Assembly (NCBI GenBank): GCA_964526325.1
Contig: CAZGKM010000016.1
Coordinates: 1-31,329, forward strand
DNA: 31,329 nt
From: JACPHD01 sp964526325
GTDB taxonomy: Bacteria; Patescibacteriota; Patescibacteriia; Patescibacteriales; GWC2-42-12
Direction: 5' to 3'
Below, one piece after another: positions 7,751 to 15,942 of the stretch. Under the pieces are notes generated by a model that saw only the letters and a list, made by a program, of their open reading frames with translations, made no database searches and was not told the DNA's origin. The position numbers and the translations under genes were made by a program. Numbering within the stretch: the first letter of the stretch is position 1; each line of letters begins with the position of its first letter.

Positions 7751-8908
7751 ATGGAACATATAAAAGAATTTTTTAAAAAACATAAGTTTGTTTTTTTAAC
7801 GGTAATGGTTTTAATTTTAGGAATTGGCGGCGGCGTAGTCGGCGATATAGTTGTCAAATCTTATTTTTTTGATGCATCATATAATCTTTCTTCATTCGGT
7901 AATTTTGATTTTTCCCAGGGCAAATTCCGGGATCAGGGCATCGTAATCAGCAATGCTAAAAACGTCATTGTGCAGCAGGATGTAAAGATTGAAGAAACTA
8001 TTAATTCGGTTGGCGCTAGTTTAATCGGAATTTACAAAAAGCAAAAACCCGCTAAATCCAGCAATATTTTTTCTTTGAATAATTTTTATGAAATAAGCGC
8101 GGCGGCCGGGCAGGGCTTTATTTTAACCTCGGACGGCTGGATAGTTACTACTTTAGTGTTGGATAAAGTTTATGCCGATTACGTTGTTATTACTAAGGAT
8201 AAAAAAATATACCAAATTGATATTGCCATAAGCGATAACCTTACCGGCTTTAATTTCATTCATGTTGCGGCCAGAGATTTACCGGTAAAAAAATTTGCCG
8301 CTGATCAGGATGTTAAGAGGGGCAATTTAACCGTTAATGTGAATTGGCTGGGATCAAGCTGGGTTTCTTCCATCTTGGGGTTTAAGGAAAAAAGCGGATT
8401 AGTAAAATCAAGCGATAATTTTTCAACCAAGCTGGTCTTAAATAACGATGTACCGCAGGAATTCAGAGGCTCAATGATTTTTAATTTGGCCGGCGACGCT
8501 TTAGGCCTGGTTGACGCCAAGGGAGAAATTGAACCTATGGCTCATCTGCAGACGGTAGTTAGCGGCTTATTTAAAAATAAAACCATAATCAGGCCAAGTC
8601 TGGGAATTAATTACATTAATTTAGCTTTGCTTGTTGCCGTTGATGAGCAAAATAATTATTGGCACAAAGGCGCGATTATTTATAAAGATCAAAAGGGAGT
8701 TGCGGTTAAAAAGAGCGGTCCGGCGGATAAGGCCGGCCTAAAAGAGGGTGATATTATAATTTCGATTGATAATATTAGCCTTGATAAAGACAATGATTTA
8801 GCCGATATTATCCAGAGCCGCGCGGCCGGAGATAAGATTAATTTAGTAATTATGCGCGACGGCTTACAAAAGGAAGTCGTGGTTATTTTAGAAGAGCAAA
8901 AACAGTAA
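7751..8908 (+). CDS. HtrA/DegP-like membrane-anchored protein with PDZ domain and degenerate protease domain
   Basis: 385 residues. An N-terminal membrane anchor at about 13-35 is followed by a trypsin-like HtrA fold (about 85-265) and a C-terminal PDZ domain (about 283-383, with AGLKEGDIIISIDN). The fold is recognisable from GQGFILTSDGWIVTT (120-134) and FNLAGDALGLVDAKGEI (244-260). The catalytic residues are absent: the His position (usually TNNHV) reads TTLVL, the Asp position (usually TDLAV) reads LTGFN, and the Ser motif (usually GNSGGPL) reads EFRGSMI. It is therefore predicted to be an inactive protease homologue, perhaps a chaperone or scaffold facing outside the membrane. The gene is intact, so it is under selection for something other than proteolysis. 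A strong terminator follows. Confidence 0.82.
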   Translation: MEHIKEFFKKHKFVFLTVMVLILGIGGGVVGDIVVKSYFFDASYNLSSFGNFDFSQGKFRDQGIVISNAKNVIVQQDVKIEETINSVGASLIGIYKKQKPAKSSNIFSLNNFYEISAAAGQGFILTSDGWIVTTLVLDKVYADYVVITKDKKIYQIDIAISDNLTGFNFIHVAARDLPVKKFAADQDVKRGNLTVNVNWLGSSWVSSILGFKEKSGLVKSSDNFSTKLVLNNDVPQEFRGSMIFNLAGDALGLVDAKGEIEPMAHLQTVVSGLFKNKTIIRPSLGINYINLALLVAVDEQNNYWHKGAIIYKDQKGVAVKKSGPADKAGLKEGDIIISIDNISLDKDNDLADIIQSRAAGDKINLVIMRDGLQKEVVVILEEQKQ

Positions 8909-8926
8909 AAAAGACATAAATTACAA

Positions 8927-8960
8927 CTTGTTTAGCCCGGGCTAGACAGGTTTTTATTTT
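8927..8960 (+). terminator. Intrinsic terminator of the htrA-like gene
   Basis: A GC-rich palindrome at 8927-8950 centred on TAGCCCGGGCTA (12 complementary positions counting G-T pairs) is followed by TTTTTATTTT at 8951-8960. It separates the HtrA-like gene from the glycolytic block. Confidence 0.75.
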
Positions 8961-8970
8961 AAACTTTTTA

Positions 8971-8979
8971 TGTTATAAT
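8971..8979 (+). promoter_or_regulatory. Extended -10 promoter for the pgk block
   Basis: TGTTATAAT (8971-8979) is an extended -10 element (TGn plus perfect TATAAT). No good -35 is found at the proper spacing, which the TG extension can compensate for. The predicted start is near 8986, giving a leader of about 130 nt before pgk. Confidence 0.55.
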
Positions 8980-9041
8980 AGTGAGTATTGGATATTATAT
9001 TTATGATTGTGTGAAATTTAATAAATTTACACAAATAATTT

Positions 9042-9087
9042 GGGTTTTACTCTTTAGAGTATGAACCCGTGTTGAAAATAAAACGGG
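9042..9087 (+). promoter_or_regulatory. pgk leader with two mutually exclusive hairpins
   Basis: Hairpin 1 pairs 9042-9046 with 9064-9068 (GGGTT/AACCC) and has an inner stem TACTC-TTTA-GAGTA (9048-9061). Hairpin 2 pairs 9066-9070 with 9083-9087 (CCCGT/ACGGG). Both need CCC at 9066-9068, so only one can form. No known riboswitch class was recognised. Confidence 0.45.
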
Positions 9088-9117
9088 CGATCAAGCGGGA
9101 GAATAATATAATTATAT

Positions 9118-10311
9118 ATGTTGGTAAAAAGATTTAATTTAGTCAATATTTCTAACGGAGTGAAAATAAAATCTATTAGAAATATAAAAAATTTGGCGGA
9201 TAAGGCTGTATTATTGCGCGCTGATTTAAATGTGCCGATTAAAAACGGTCTGATTAAGAGCGATTATAAAATTGTAGCGATTTTACCCACTATCCGCTAT
9301 TTATTAAGGCATAATTCAAAGATAATTATTATTACACATATAGGCAAAGATAATACGGCTAAACCGGTAGCCGGAAGATTGGCCAGGCTGTTGGGCAGAA
9401 AAATATTGTTTATTAATGAAAGCGCCGGCGAAAAAGTTAAGCAGGCCACGGCCAAGATGATGCCTAAAGATATTATCTTTCTGGAAAATTTGCGTTTTAA
9501 CCACGGGGAAGAAAAAAATGATAAAAAATTCGCTAAGCTGCTGGCCGAGCCGGCTGATATTTATGTTAATGACGCTTTTGCTTCGAGCCACCGCGAACAT
9601 GCTTCGCTTAGCGCGATTAAAAAATATCTGCCGTCTTACGCCGGACTGCTTTTGGAGAAGGAAATTTTAAATTTGAATAAAATTTTAAAGCCTAGAGAGC
9701 CTCTGATTTCCATAATCGGCGGAGCTAAAATCCAGACCAAAATTTTATTAATAAAAAAATTAGCCAAAAAATCTAATAGGATTTTAATCGGCGGAGCTTT
9801 GGCTAATAATTTTATCGCCGCTCATGGTTTTAAAATCGGTAAGTCTATAGCCGATAAGGCCAGTATAAAAATAGCGGCCGAGTTGGCTAAAAAATATAAA
9901 AATATTATTTTGCCTGTTGACGTTATAGTCGCTAAAAAAATAAACAATAAAAATATTGAAGTTAAACCGGTTAATCAAGTCGTTAAAGATGATATTATCC
10001 TCGATATCGGGCCGCGGACGGTTAAGCTTTTCGTAAGTTTTATCAGGCATGCCAATACTATAGTTTGGAACGGCCCTTTGGGATATTTTGAGAATAAGCA
10101 TTTTAAGCATGGAACTTTATCTATCGCCCGTTTTGTGGCTGCTCGTTCTGCCGGTTATGCTTTTGGCGCGGTTGGCGGCGGAGAAACTATCGAGGCTTTA
10201 AAAATGGCGAAGATGGAAGATCATGTAGATTGGGTTTCAACCGGCGGGGGAGCCATGCTAACCTATCTGGGCGGTGAACCCATGCCCGGTCTTAAAGGTA
10301 TTGTTAAATAA
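9118..10311 (+). CDS. pgk: Phosphoglycerate kinase
   Basis: Substrate-level phosphorylation: 1,3-bisphosphoglycerate plus ADP to 3-phosphoglycerate plus ATP. Clear blocks are LRADLNVP (33-40), LENLRFNHGE (122-131), NDAFASSHREHAS (151-163), the C-domain WNGPLGYFE segment, GGGETIEAL and STGGGAMLTYLGG. Length 397 is normal. The N-terminal substrate patch is unusual: the usual DxRI segment reads DYKI, and the normally invariant HLGRP reads HIGKD, so two phosphate-contacting Arg residues are replaced by Lys. ATG 9118 is used; the GTG at 9160 would give an N-terminus closer to the family average. First gene of the glycolytic block, with its own promoter and leader. Confidence 0.95.
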   Translation: MLVKRFNLVNISNGVKIKSIRNIKNLADKAVLLRADLNVPIKNGLIKSDYKIVAILPTIRYLLRHNSKIIIITHIGKDNTAKPVAGRLARLLGRKILFINESAGEKVKQATAKMMPKDIIFLENLRFNHGEEKNDKKFAKLLAEPADIYVNDAFASSHREHASLSAIKKYLPSYAGLLLEKEILNLNKILKPREPLISIIGGAKIQTKILLIKKLAKKSNRILIGGALANNFIAAHGFKIGKSIADKASIKIAAELAKKYKNIILPVDVIVAKKINNKNIEVKPVNQVVKDDIILDIGPRTVKLFVSFIRHANTIVWNGPLGYFENKHFKHGTLSIARFVAARSAGYAFGAVGGGETIEALKMAKMEDHVDWVSTGGGAMLTYLGGEPMPGLKGIVK

Positions 10312-10333
10312 TTAAATAATTAAATATAAATTT

Positions 10334-11089
10334 ATGATTCCCAACAAAATCGTTACAATTTTTATCGGCGTATTTTTAACGCTAGGCACAATTTATCTGG
10401 GTATTTTAAGCTGGAATTCCATTAAGGCTCACGATTATATCGGCATTAGCCCGAAGGAAAGCCATTCGATTTCTATTACGGGAGAGGGAAAAGTCACCAG
10501 CGTGCCTGATGTAGCTAAAATTCAGCTTGGCTATAGCGTGGAAAAAAAGACCGTTGCCGATGCGCAAAAGGAAAATACCGCGAAAATGAACGCCGTGATC
10601 GATAAGCTAAAAAAAGATTTTAAAATTGATGAGAAAGATATTAAGACGGTTAATTATTTTATTTCGCCGCAATACAATTGGAATGATGGCAGGCAATCTT
10701 TGCGCGGTTATTTGGTTAGCCAGGATTTAGGCGTTAAAGTAAGAGAGATGGATAAGGTCAGCCAAATTTTAGACATGGCTGGATCGGTTGGATTAAATCA
10801 AATTGGCAATTTAAGTTTTGAAATAGATAATCCGGAGGAGTTAAAGCAACAGGCGCGTGAAAAAGCTTTAGCGCAAGCTAAAGAAAAAGCCGAGGCTTTA
10901 GCTAAGATAGTCGGAGTGAAACTTGGCAATATTATATCTTTTAGCGAATCATCAAGCGACAGCCAGCCAATGCCTTATTACTCCTTGGAAAAAGCCGCCT
11001 CGGGCATGGGTGGCGGTGCGGCGCCTTCGGTTGAGGCCGGCAGTAATGAAATTACGGTATTCGCCACGGTGCAATACGAAATATTATAA
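10334..11089 (+). CDS. SIMPL-domain (DUF541) membrane-anchored or secreted protein
   Basis: 251 residues. An N-terminal hydrophobic segment at about 6-26 is followed by a SIMPL/DUF541 domain recognisable from ISITGEGKVTSVPDVAKI (47-64), the repeated helix of charged residues with KEKAEALAKIVGVKLG near 184-199, and the C-terminal ITVFATVQYEIL strand. The family is periplasmic or surface-exposed in other bacteria, with no agreed molecular role. It lies between pgk and eno, which is odd for an envelope protein, and it ends 10 nt before the second REP-like repeat. No lipobox cysteine is seen, so it is probably membrane-anchored by the uncleaved segment. Confidence 0.85.
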   Translation: MIPNKIVTIFIGVFLTLGTIYLGILSWNSIKAHDYIGISPKESHSISITGEGKVTSVPDVAKIQLGYSVEKKTVADAQKENTAKMNAVIDKLKKDFKIDEKDIKTVNYFISPQYNWNDGRQSLRGYLVSQDLGVKVREMDKVSQILDMAGSVGLNQIGNLSFEIDNPEELKQQAREKALAQAKEKAEALAKIVGVKLGNIISFSESSSDSQPMPYYSLEKAASGMGGGAAPSVEAGSNEITVFATVQYEIL

Positions 11090-11099
11090 AAAATTAATT

Positions 11100-11212
11100 T
11101 GTCATTGCGAGAAGCGTTAGTGACGAAGCAATCTCTGGTTAAAATCCGGATAAGTGAGATTGCTTCGCCTGCCTGCCGGCAGACAGGCTCCCTACGATCG
11201 CTCGCAATAACA
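11100..11212. repeat. REP-like double inverted repeat, copy 2, carrying a nested GC hairpin
   Basis: The same architecture as 911-1009: outer arms at 11100-11110 and 11202-11212 (one mismatch), inner arms GAAGCAATCTC (11125-11135) and GAGATTGCTTC (11156-11166). A GC-rich palindrome (CCTGCCTGCCGGCAGACAGG, about 11168-11188) is present here and absent from copy 1. Confidence 0.85.
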
Positions 11213-11221
11213 TAATGGCGT

Positions 11222-12478
11222 ATGCCTAAAATAAAAAAAATAACGGCTCGTGAAATTTTGGATTCGCGCGGTAATCCAACCGTTGAAGCCAGTATTATAT
11301 TGGATAGCGGGGTAGTAAAGGCCAGCGTGCCTTCAGGCGCTTCTACGGGCGTGCATGAGGCTATTGAGCTGCGCGATGGCGATAAAAATAGGTATGGCGG
11401 CTTAGGGGTTTTAACGGCCGTAAAAAACGTAGAAAAGATAATTGCGCCAAAGCTAGTCGGAGTTGAAGTGGCCAGTCAGGAAAAAATCGATGATTTAATG
11501 ATAAAATTGGACGGCACAAAAAATAAAAGCAAGTTGGGCGCTAACGCCATTTTATCCGTGTCGCTTGCTTGCGCTCGCGCCGGAGCTTTTGCTCTGGATA
11601 TGGAATTATATGAATATATAAGCAAGAGTTATGCTTTGGGCGCAAGTGATTTTGTCATGCCAACGCCTTGTTTTAATATTTTCAATGGCGGGAAACATGC
11701 TGATACAAATTTAGATTTTCAGGAATTTATGATTATTCCGGTGCTTGATACGAGCTTAAAGGAAAAAGTTAGAATCGGCGCGGAAATTTTTCATTCTTTG
11801 GGCCAGGTTTTGAAAAAGGCCGGTTTTGACACGGATGTCGGCAATGAAGGAGGTTATGCGCCTGATATTGTTTCTTCTATCCAGGCCATTGAATTAATCA
11901 TGGCCGCGGCCATTAAAGCCGGGTTTAAGCCGGGAAGCCAGATTGCTTTAGGCGTAGACGTTGGCTCGTCGCAGCTTTATAATAAAGCGGACGGCAAATA
12001 TATTTTTAAATTAGACCGGTCCAGTTATACCGCGGCCACATTAACCGGTTTATATTATGAGTGGTTCAGAAAATACCCGATTATTTATATTGAAGATGGT
12101 TTAGCTGAAGATGATTGGGCCGGCTGGCAAAAATTAAATAAAGAATTGGGTTCAAATATTATGCTGGTTGGCGACGATTTATATGTAACCAATCTTGAGC
12201 GTTTAAGAAAAGGGTTAAAAGAACATGCGGCTAATGCTATTTTAATAAAGCCTAACCAGGTCGGGACATTAACCGAAACTATCAATTGTATTAAGTTGGC
12301 TAAAAAGCATAATTATAAAATTATCGTGTCTCATCGCAGCGGTGAGACAACCGATGATTTTATCGCTGACTTAGCCGTAGCGGCCGGAGCCGATTATATT
12401 AAAGCCGGTTCTCTCGCTCGCGGCGAGAGGATAGCAAAGTATAACAGGCTGATGGAAATTGAAGAAAATTTGAAATAA
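11222..12478 (+). CDS. eno: Enolase (phosphopyruvate hydratase)
   Basis: Dehydrates 2-phosphoglycerate to phosphoenolpyruvate; Mg-dependent dimer or octamer. All blocks are present: ITAREILDSRGNPTVE at the N-terminus, PSGASTGVHEA (37-47), NGGKHADTNLDFQEFMIIP, the metal-binding IEDGLAEDDW and VGDDLYVTN, the catalytic Lys in LIKPNQVGTLTET, SHRSGETTD, and the C-terminal KAGSLARGERIAKYNRL. At 418 residues it is complete. The loop GGKHADTNLD differs from the commoner GGxHADNxVD form, as in many divergent bacterial enolases. It lies directly after the REP-like repeat; the repeat separates it from the SIMPL gene. Confidence 0.97.
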   Translation: MPKIKKITAREILDSRGNPTVEASIILDSGVVKASVPSGASTGVHEAIELRDGDKNRYGGLGVLTAVKNVEKIIAPKLVGVEVASQEKIDDLMIKLDGTKNKSKLGANAILSVSLACARAGAFALDMELYEYISKSYALGASDFVMPTPCFNIFNGGKHADTNLDFQEFMIIPVLDTSLKEKVRIGAEIFHSLGQVLKKAGFDTDVGNEGGYAPDIVSSIQAIELIMAAAIKAGFKPGSQIALGVDVGSSQLYNKADGKYIFKLDRSSYTAATLTGLYYEWFRKYPIIYIEDGLAEDDWAGWQKLNKELGSNIMLVGDDLYVTNLERLRKGLKEHAANAILIKPNQVGTLTETINCIKLAKKHNYKIIVSHRSGETTDDFIADLAVAAGADYIKAGSLARGERIAKYNRLMEIEENLK

Positions 12479-12485
12479 TTTTTGA

Positions 12486-12617
12486 ATTTTTAATTTTGTA
12501 ATTTTATAAATAATTTTTTAATATCTAAATTTTTAATATTAAAAATTAGAATATTATTTAAAAATTACTTGTCCTGCCTCGCAATGCGAGGGCAGGGAAA
12601 AATTATAAAATTAATTT
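12486..12617. repeat. AT-rich dispersed repeat, copy 1, with internal GC hairpin
   Basis: The left part (about 12488-12526) matches 16990-17029 with only one or two differences. The right end (about 12600-12614, AATTATAAAATTAA) is partly complementary to the left. A 10-bp hairpin with one bulge at 12573-12596 (CCTGC-CTCGC, loop AAT) lies within. There is no T-run after it on this strand. Confidence 0.65.
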
Positions 12618-12630
12618 TTTTGTATTTAGT

Positions 12631-14214
12631 ATGCCCAAACAAGAAAAATCAAATAAACATGCAAAAAAAAACTTACCTATGATTCTAGTCATTCTGGACG
12701 GCTGGGGCCTTACTTCGCCAAGCGAAGGCAATGCTATTTCTTTATCAAAGACTCCGACCATGGATGGTTTAATGAAAAAGTATCCAAACACGAAGATTTA
12801 TGCCCATGGCAAATACGTCGGACTGCCTGCGTTTCAGTCGGGCAATAGCGAAGCCGGCCATATGAATATCGGCGCCGGCCGCATAGTCGAGCAGGATGCG
12901 GTAAAAATTTCCAAGAGCATTAATGACGGCACATTTTTTAAAAATACGGCTTTTGCCGATGCTTTATGGCATGCCAGAAAACATAAAAGCAAAATTCATT
13001 TAATGGGCATGATTTCTAACGGCATGAGCGCTCATACCGACCCGGACCATTTATTGGCTTTATTAACGTATTTAAAAAATAATGGTGTAAAAGAAATTTA
13101 TCTGCATTTATTTACCGACGGTAGAGATTCGCCGAAATATGCTTCGTTAAAATTAATCACGGATATTCAAAAAGTATTTAAAAATGGCGAAGCTATCGCT
13201 ACTGTTATGGGCAGATTTTACGCCATGGACAGAAAAAAATCTTGGGAAAGAACCGAAAAAGCTTATGATTCATTAGTAAATGGAATTGGTAAAAAAGCGA
13301 TTAGCGCCCAAGCGGCAATAACCGAAAGTTATAATAGAGGCGAAAGCGATGAATTTGTCGAACCGTATGTTATTACCAAAGAAGGCAAGCCGCTGCCAAG
13401 AATAGAAAACGGCGATAGCGTTATATTTTTTAATTTAAGATCTGACCGGGCCAGGCAGTTAGCCAAATTTTTTGTGCAAAAAGATCTTCACGGCCCCATT
13501 AAATCAAGTTTTTCCAGAAAAAAATTTCTTAAAGATTTATTATTCGTAGCCATGACTGATTTCGGCCCGGATTTAGACAGTATTTTAACCGCTTTCCCGT
13601 CGAGCGATTTAAAAAAAACTTTGCCTATGCAGCTGGCTGATTTAAGGCAGTTATATATTGCGGAAACGGAAAAATATGCCCATGTGACTTATTTTTTTAA
13701 CGGCGGTTATGCCAATCCGGTTAATGGCGAAGCCAGGCAGGTTATTACTTCACCTGACGTAAAATCATATGACGCTACTCCGGCCATGAGCTCAAACGAC
13801 TTAACTAAAGAGATATTGAATAATCTAGATAAAAGAAAATATGATTTTACGGTTTTAAATTTTGCCGCTCCCGACATGATAGGGCATACCGGTAATTTGG
13901 CGGCCGGCATAGAATGCTGCCATGAGGTTGATAAATATTTGGGAGACATCGTTAAAGCTTATTTGCGGATCGGCGGTACCGTTCTTGTAACCGCTGACCA
14001 TGGCAATATCGAGGAGATGATTAATTTAAAGACCGGAGAAATAGACACCGAGCATTCAAGCAACCAAGTGCCTTTTATGGTTATAAACAAAAATCTGGCA
14101 AATAAAGTAAAATTAAGGAACGGCGGAGTATTGGCTGATATAGCTCCCACAATTTTAAAATTATTAGGTTTAAATAAACCCGAGGAAATGACCGGGCAAA
14201 GTTTAATTAAATAA
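12631..14214 (+). CDS. gpmI: 2,3-bisphosphoglycerate-independent phosphoglycerate mutase (first of two tandem copies)
   Basis: Interconverts 3- and 2-phosphoglycerate through a phosphoserine intermediate; two-Mn alkaline-phosphatase-fold enzyme. DGWG with the metal Asp is at 23-26, the catalytic Ser73 lies in QSGNSEAGHMN, FTDGRDSP and MGRFYAMDRKKSWER bind substrate, and the C-terminal metal sites DMIGHTGN, TADHGN and EHSSNQVPF are all present. Length 527 is normal. The first substrate-domain His region reads GMSAHTDPDHLLALL, whereas the usual form is GGVHSHIDHL, so the neighbouring residues have changed while His and Asp remain available. A lysine-rich N-terminal tail of about 13 residues precedes the domain. 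The second copy starts 12 nt downstream. Confidence 0.95.
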   Translation: MPKQEKSNKHAKKNLPMILVILDGWGLTSPSEGNAISLSKTPTMDGLMKKYPNTKIYAHGKYVGLPAFQSGNSEAGHMNIGAGRIVEQDAVKISKSINDGTFFKNTAFADALWHARKHKSKIHLMGMISNGMSAHTDPDHLLALLTYLKNNGVKEIYLHLFTDGRDSPKYASLKLITDIQKVFKNGEAIATVMGRFYAMDRKKSWERTEKAYDSLVNGIGKKAISAQAAITESYNRGESDEFVEPYVITKEGKPLPRIENGDSVIFFNLRSDRARQLAKFFVQKDLHGPIKSSFSRKKFLKDLLFVAMTDFGPDLDSILTAFPSSDLKKTLPMQLADLRQLYIAETEKYAHVTYFFNGGYANPVNGEARQVITSPDVKSYDATPAMSSNDLTKEILNNLDKRKYDFTVLNFAAPDMIGHTGNLAAGIECCHEVDKYLGDIVKAYLRIGGTVLVTADHGNIEEMINLKTGEIDTEHSSNQVPFMVINKNLANKVKLRNGGVLADIAPTILKLLGLNKPEEMTGQSLIK

Positions 14215-14226
14215 AAATATAATTCA

Positions 14227-15816
14227 ATGGCAAATAAAAATCAATCAAAGCGGCCTAAGCCTGTAGTTCTAATGATATTGGACGGCTGGGGCATAGCCAG
14301 CCCTTATACCGGTAATGCTATCAGCCAGGCCAATACGCCGAATATAAAAAATTATATAGCTAAATATCCTGCCATGGCTTTAGTGGCTTCAGGCGAAGGC
14401 GTTGGCTTACCTTGGGGAGAATCGGGCAATAGCGAAGTCGGCCATTTGAATTTAGGTTTAGGCAGAATCCTGTATCAAAATCTTCCCAGAATCAATAAAT
14501 CCATCGCCGACCGAAGCTTTTATAAAAATAAAATTTTACTCAAGGCGATTGAACATGTAAAAAATAAAAATTCAAAACTGCATTTGCTCGGTTTAGCCTC
14601 TAACGGTTGCGTCCATTCTTCGTTAGAACATCTCCAGGCTTTAATTGCTTTAATGGAGGAAAACGGGGTCAATGAATTTTACGTTCATGCAATTTTAGAC
14701 GGCAGAGATACGCCGTTTAACTCGGGCTTGAATTTTATAAAAGAAGTAGAGGCGTCTTTATCCGGCACAAAAGGAAAGATTGCTTCTCTGCATGGGAGAT
14801 TTTATGCCATGGATCGCGACAATCATTGGGATAGAACAGCTAAATCATATGATGTTATGGCTAAGGGGCAGGGGAAAAAGCATGAATCCGTTGAAACAGC
14901 GATTTCAGAAAGTTATGCGAAAAAGATATACGATGAAGAATTCATGCCAACAGTTATAACTAAAGACGGTAAGCCTGTAGCTAAAATTGAAGATAATGAT
15001 GCGGTGATATTTTTTAACTATCGGCCCGACCGAGCGCGTCAGCTTACAAAAGCTTTCGTTTTGCCAGGTTTTGAAAAATTTAAGCGTGAAAAATATTTGA
15101 ATATTCTTTTTGCCACTTTCGCCGAATATGAAAAAAATTTGCCGGTAGAAGTGGTTTTCCCTCCGGAAGTTTTAAAAAATACTTTAGGCGAAGTTTTGTC
15201 CCAGGCCGGACTAAAACAATTAAGAATCGCGGAAACGGAAAAATATGCCCATGTAACTTATTTTTTTAACGGCGGCCGCGAGATAAAGTCCGAGGGCGAG
15301 GATCAGACGCTGGTTTCGTCTCCGGCCGTTTCAAGTTATGATCTTAAGCCGGAGATGTCGGCTTTAGAAGTAACCGATAAGGTAATTAAAGCGGTTGAAC
15401 AGGATGATTATGATTTTATTTTAATCAATTTCGCCAATACCGATATGGTCGGGCATACGGGTAATTTAAACGCTACTATCAAGGCCGTCGAAGTAGTTGA
15501 TAAATGCGTTGGCAGAATAGTTAATTCTGTTTTAAGTAAAAACGGCCTGTTATTTATTACCGCTGATCATGGCAATGCCGAAGGATTATTCAATATGCAA
15601 ACCGGCATGATAGATAAAGAACATTCAGCCAACCCGGTGCCTTTTTTAATTATTAGCAAAGAGTATGAAGGCAAAAGCCTGTCTTTGCCCGACGCGCCCG
15701 GTGGCGATTTAAGCTTAATTCAACCCCAAGGCATGCTGTCCGATGTGGCGCCGACCGTTATTAAAGTAATGAATTTGGAAAAACCGCTGGAAATGACCGG
15801 CAGAAGCTTAGTATAA
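14227..15816 (+). CDS. gpmI: 2,3-bisphosphoglycerate-independent phosphoglycerate mutase (second tandem copy)
   Basis: Same enzyme family and fold as the gene just upstream, and equally complete at 529 residues. DGWG is at 19-22, catalytic Ser69 lies in ESGNSEVGHLN, the substrate His region reads NGCVHSSLEHLQALI, LDGRDTP and HGRFYAMDRDNHWDR follow, and the C-terminal metal sites DMVGHTGN, TADHGNAEG and KEHSANPVPF are kept. The NSEVGHLN and VHS motifs are closer to the family consensus than those of copy 1. Both copies keep every metal and catalytic residue I can check. They are clearly paralogues but well diverged, so the duplication is not recent. One copy may have a modified substrate range, since sequence changes concentrate in the substrate domain. 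Confidence 0.95.
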   Translation: MANKNQSKRPKPVVLMILDGWGIASPYTGNAISQANTPNIKNYIAKYPAMALVASGEGVGLPWGESGNSEVGHLNLGLGRILYQNLPRINKSIADRSFYKNKILLKAIEHVKNKNSKLHLLGLASNGCVHSSLEHLQALIALMEENGVNEFYVHAILDGRDTPFNSGLNFIKEVEASLSGTKGKIASLHGRFYAMDRDNHWDRTAKSYDVMAKGQGKKHESVETAISESYAKKIYDEEFMPTVITKDGKPVAKIEDNDAVIFFNYRPDRARQLTKAFVLPGFEKFKREKYLNILFATFAEYEKNLPVEVVFPPEVLKNTLGEVLSQAGLKQLRIAETEKYAHVTYFFNGGREIKSEGEDQTLVSSPAVSSYDLKPEMSALEVTDKVIKAVEQDDYDFILINFANTDMVGHTGNLNATIKAVEVVDKCVGRIVNSVLSKNGLLFITADHGNAEGLFNMQTGMIDKEHSANPVPFLIISKEYEGKSLSLPDAPGGDLSLIQPQGMLSDVAPTVIKVMNLEKPLEMTGRSLV

Positions 15817-15841
15817 ATAATTATCGTTATTCTGGAACATA

Positions 15842-15863
15842 GCCTGCCTATCGGCAGACAGGC
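15842..15863. repeat. GC-rich palindrome, second site of the CCTGCC...GGCAGACAGG hairpin
   Basis: GCCTGCCTATCGGCAGACAGG closely matches the palindrome nested in the repeat at about 11168-11188. It lies in the 126-bp gap between gpmI copy 2 and ackA. It could form a stem of about five to seven base pairs. Confidence 0.6.
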
Positions 15864-15942
15864 GTTATGAAGCGATAGAATTTTGCAATATTGTTTGTCG
15901 CTTGGCCAGATGGCGGAGTCCTCTCTATTTAGATAAGCAAAT

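Noticed and set aside
10923..11120. 65-codon + strand ORF overlapping the SIMPL gene end
   Set aside because: It is another frame of the SIMPL gene and runs into the REP-like repeat; no family features.
12573..12596. Terminator for eno
   Set aside because: The hairpin is good but is followed by GGAAAAATT, with no T-run on this strand; treated as part of the repeat.
15904..15920. tRNA-Leu-like 5' fragment (GGCCAGATGGCGGAGTC) before ackA
   Set aside because: Only the acceptor and D-arm start resemble a tRNA; no anticodon or T arm follows, so chance or a tiny remnant.
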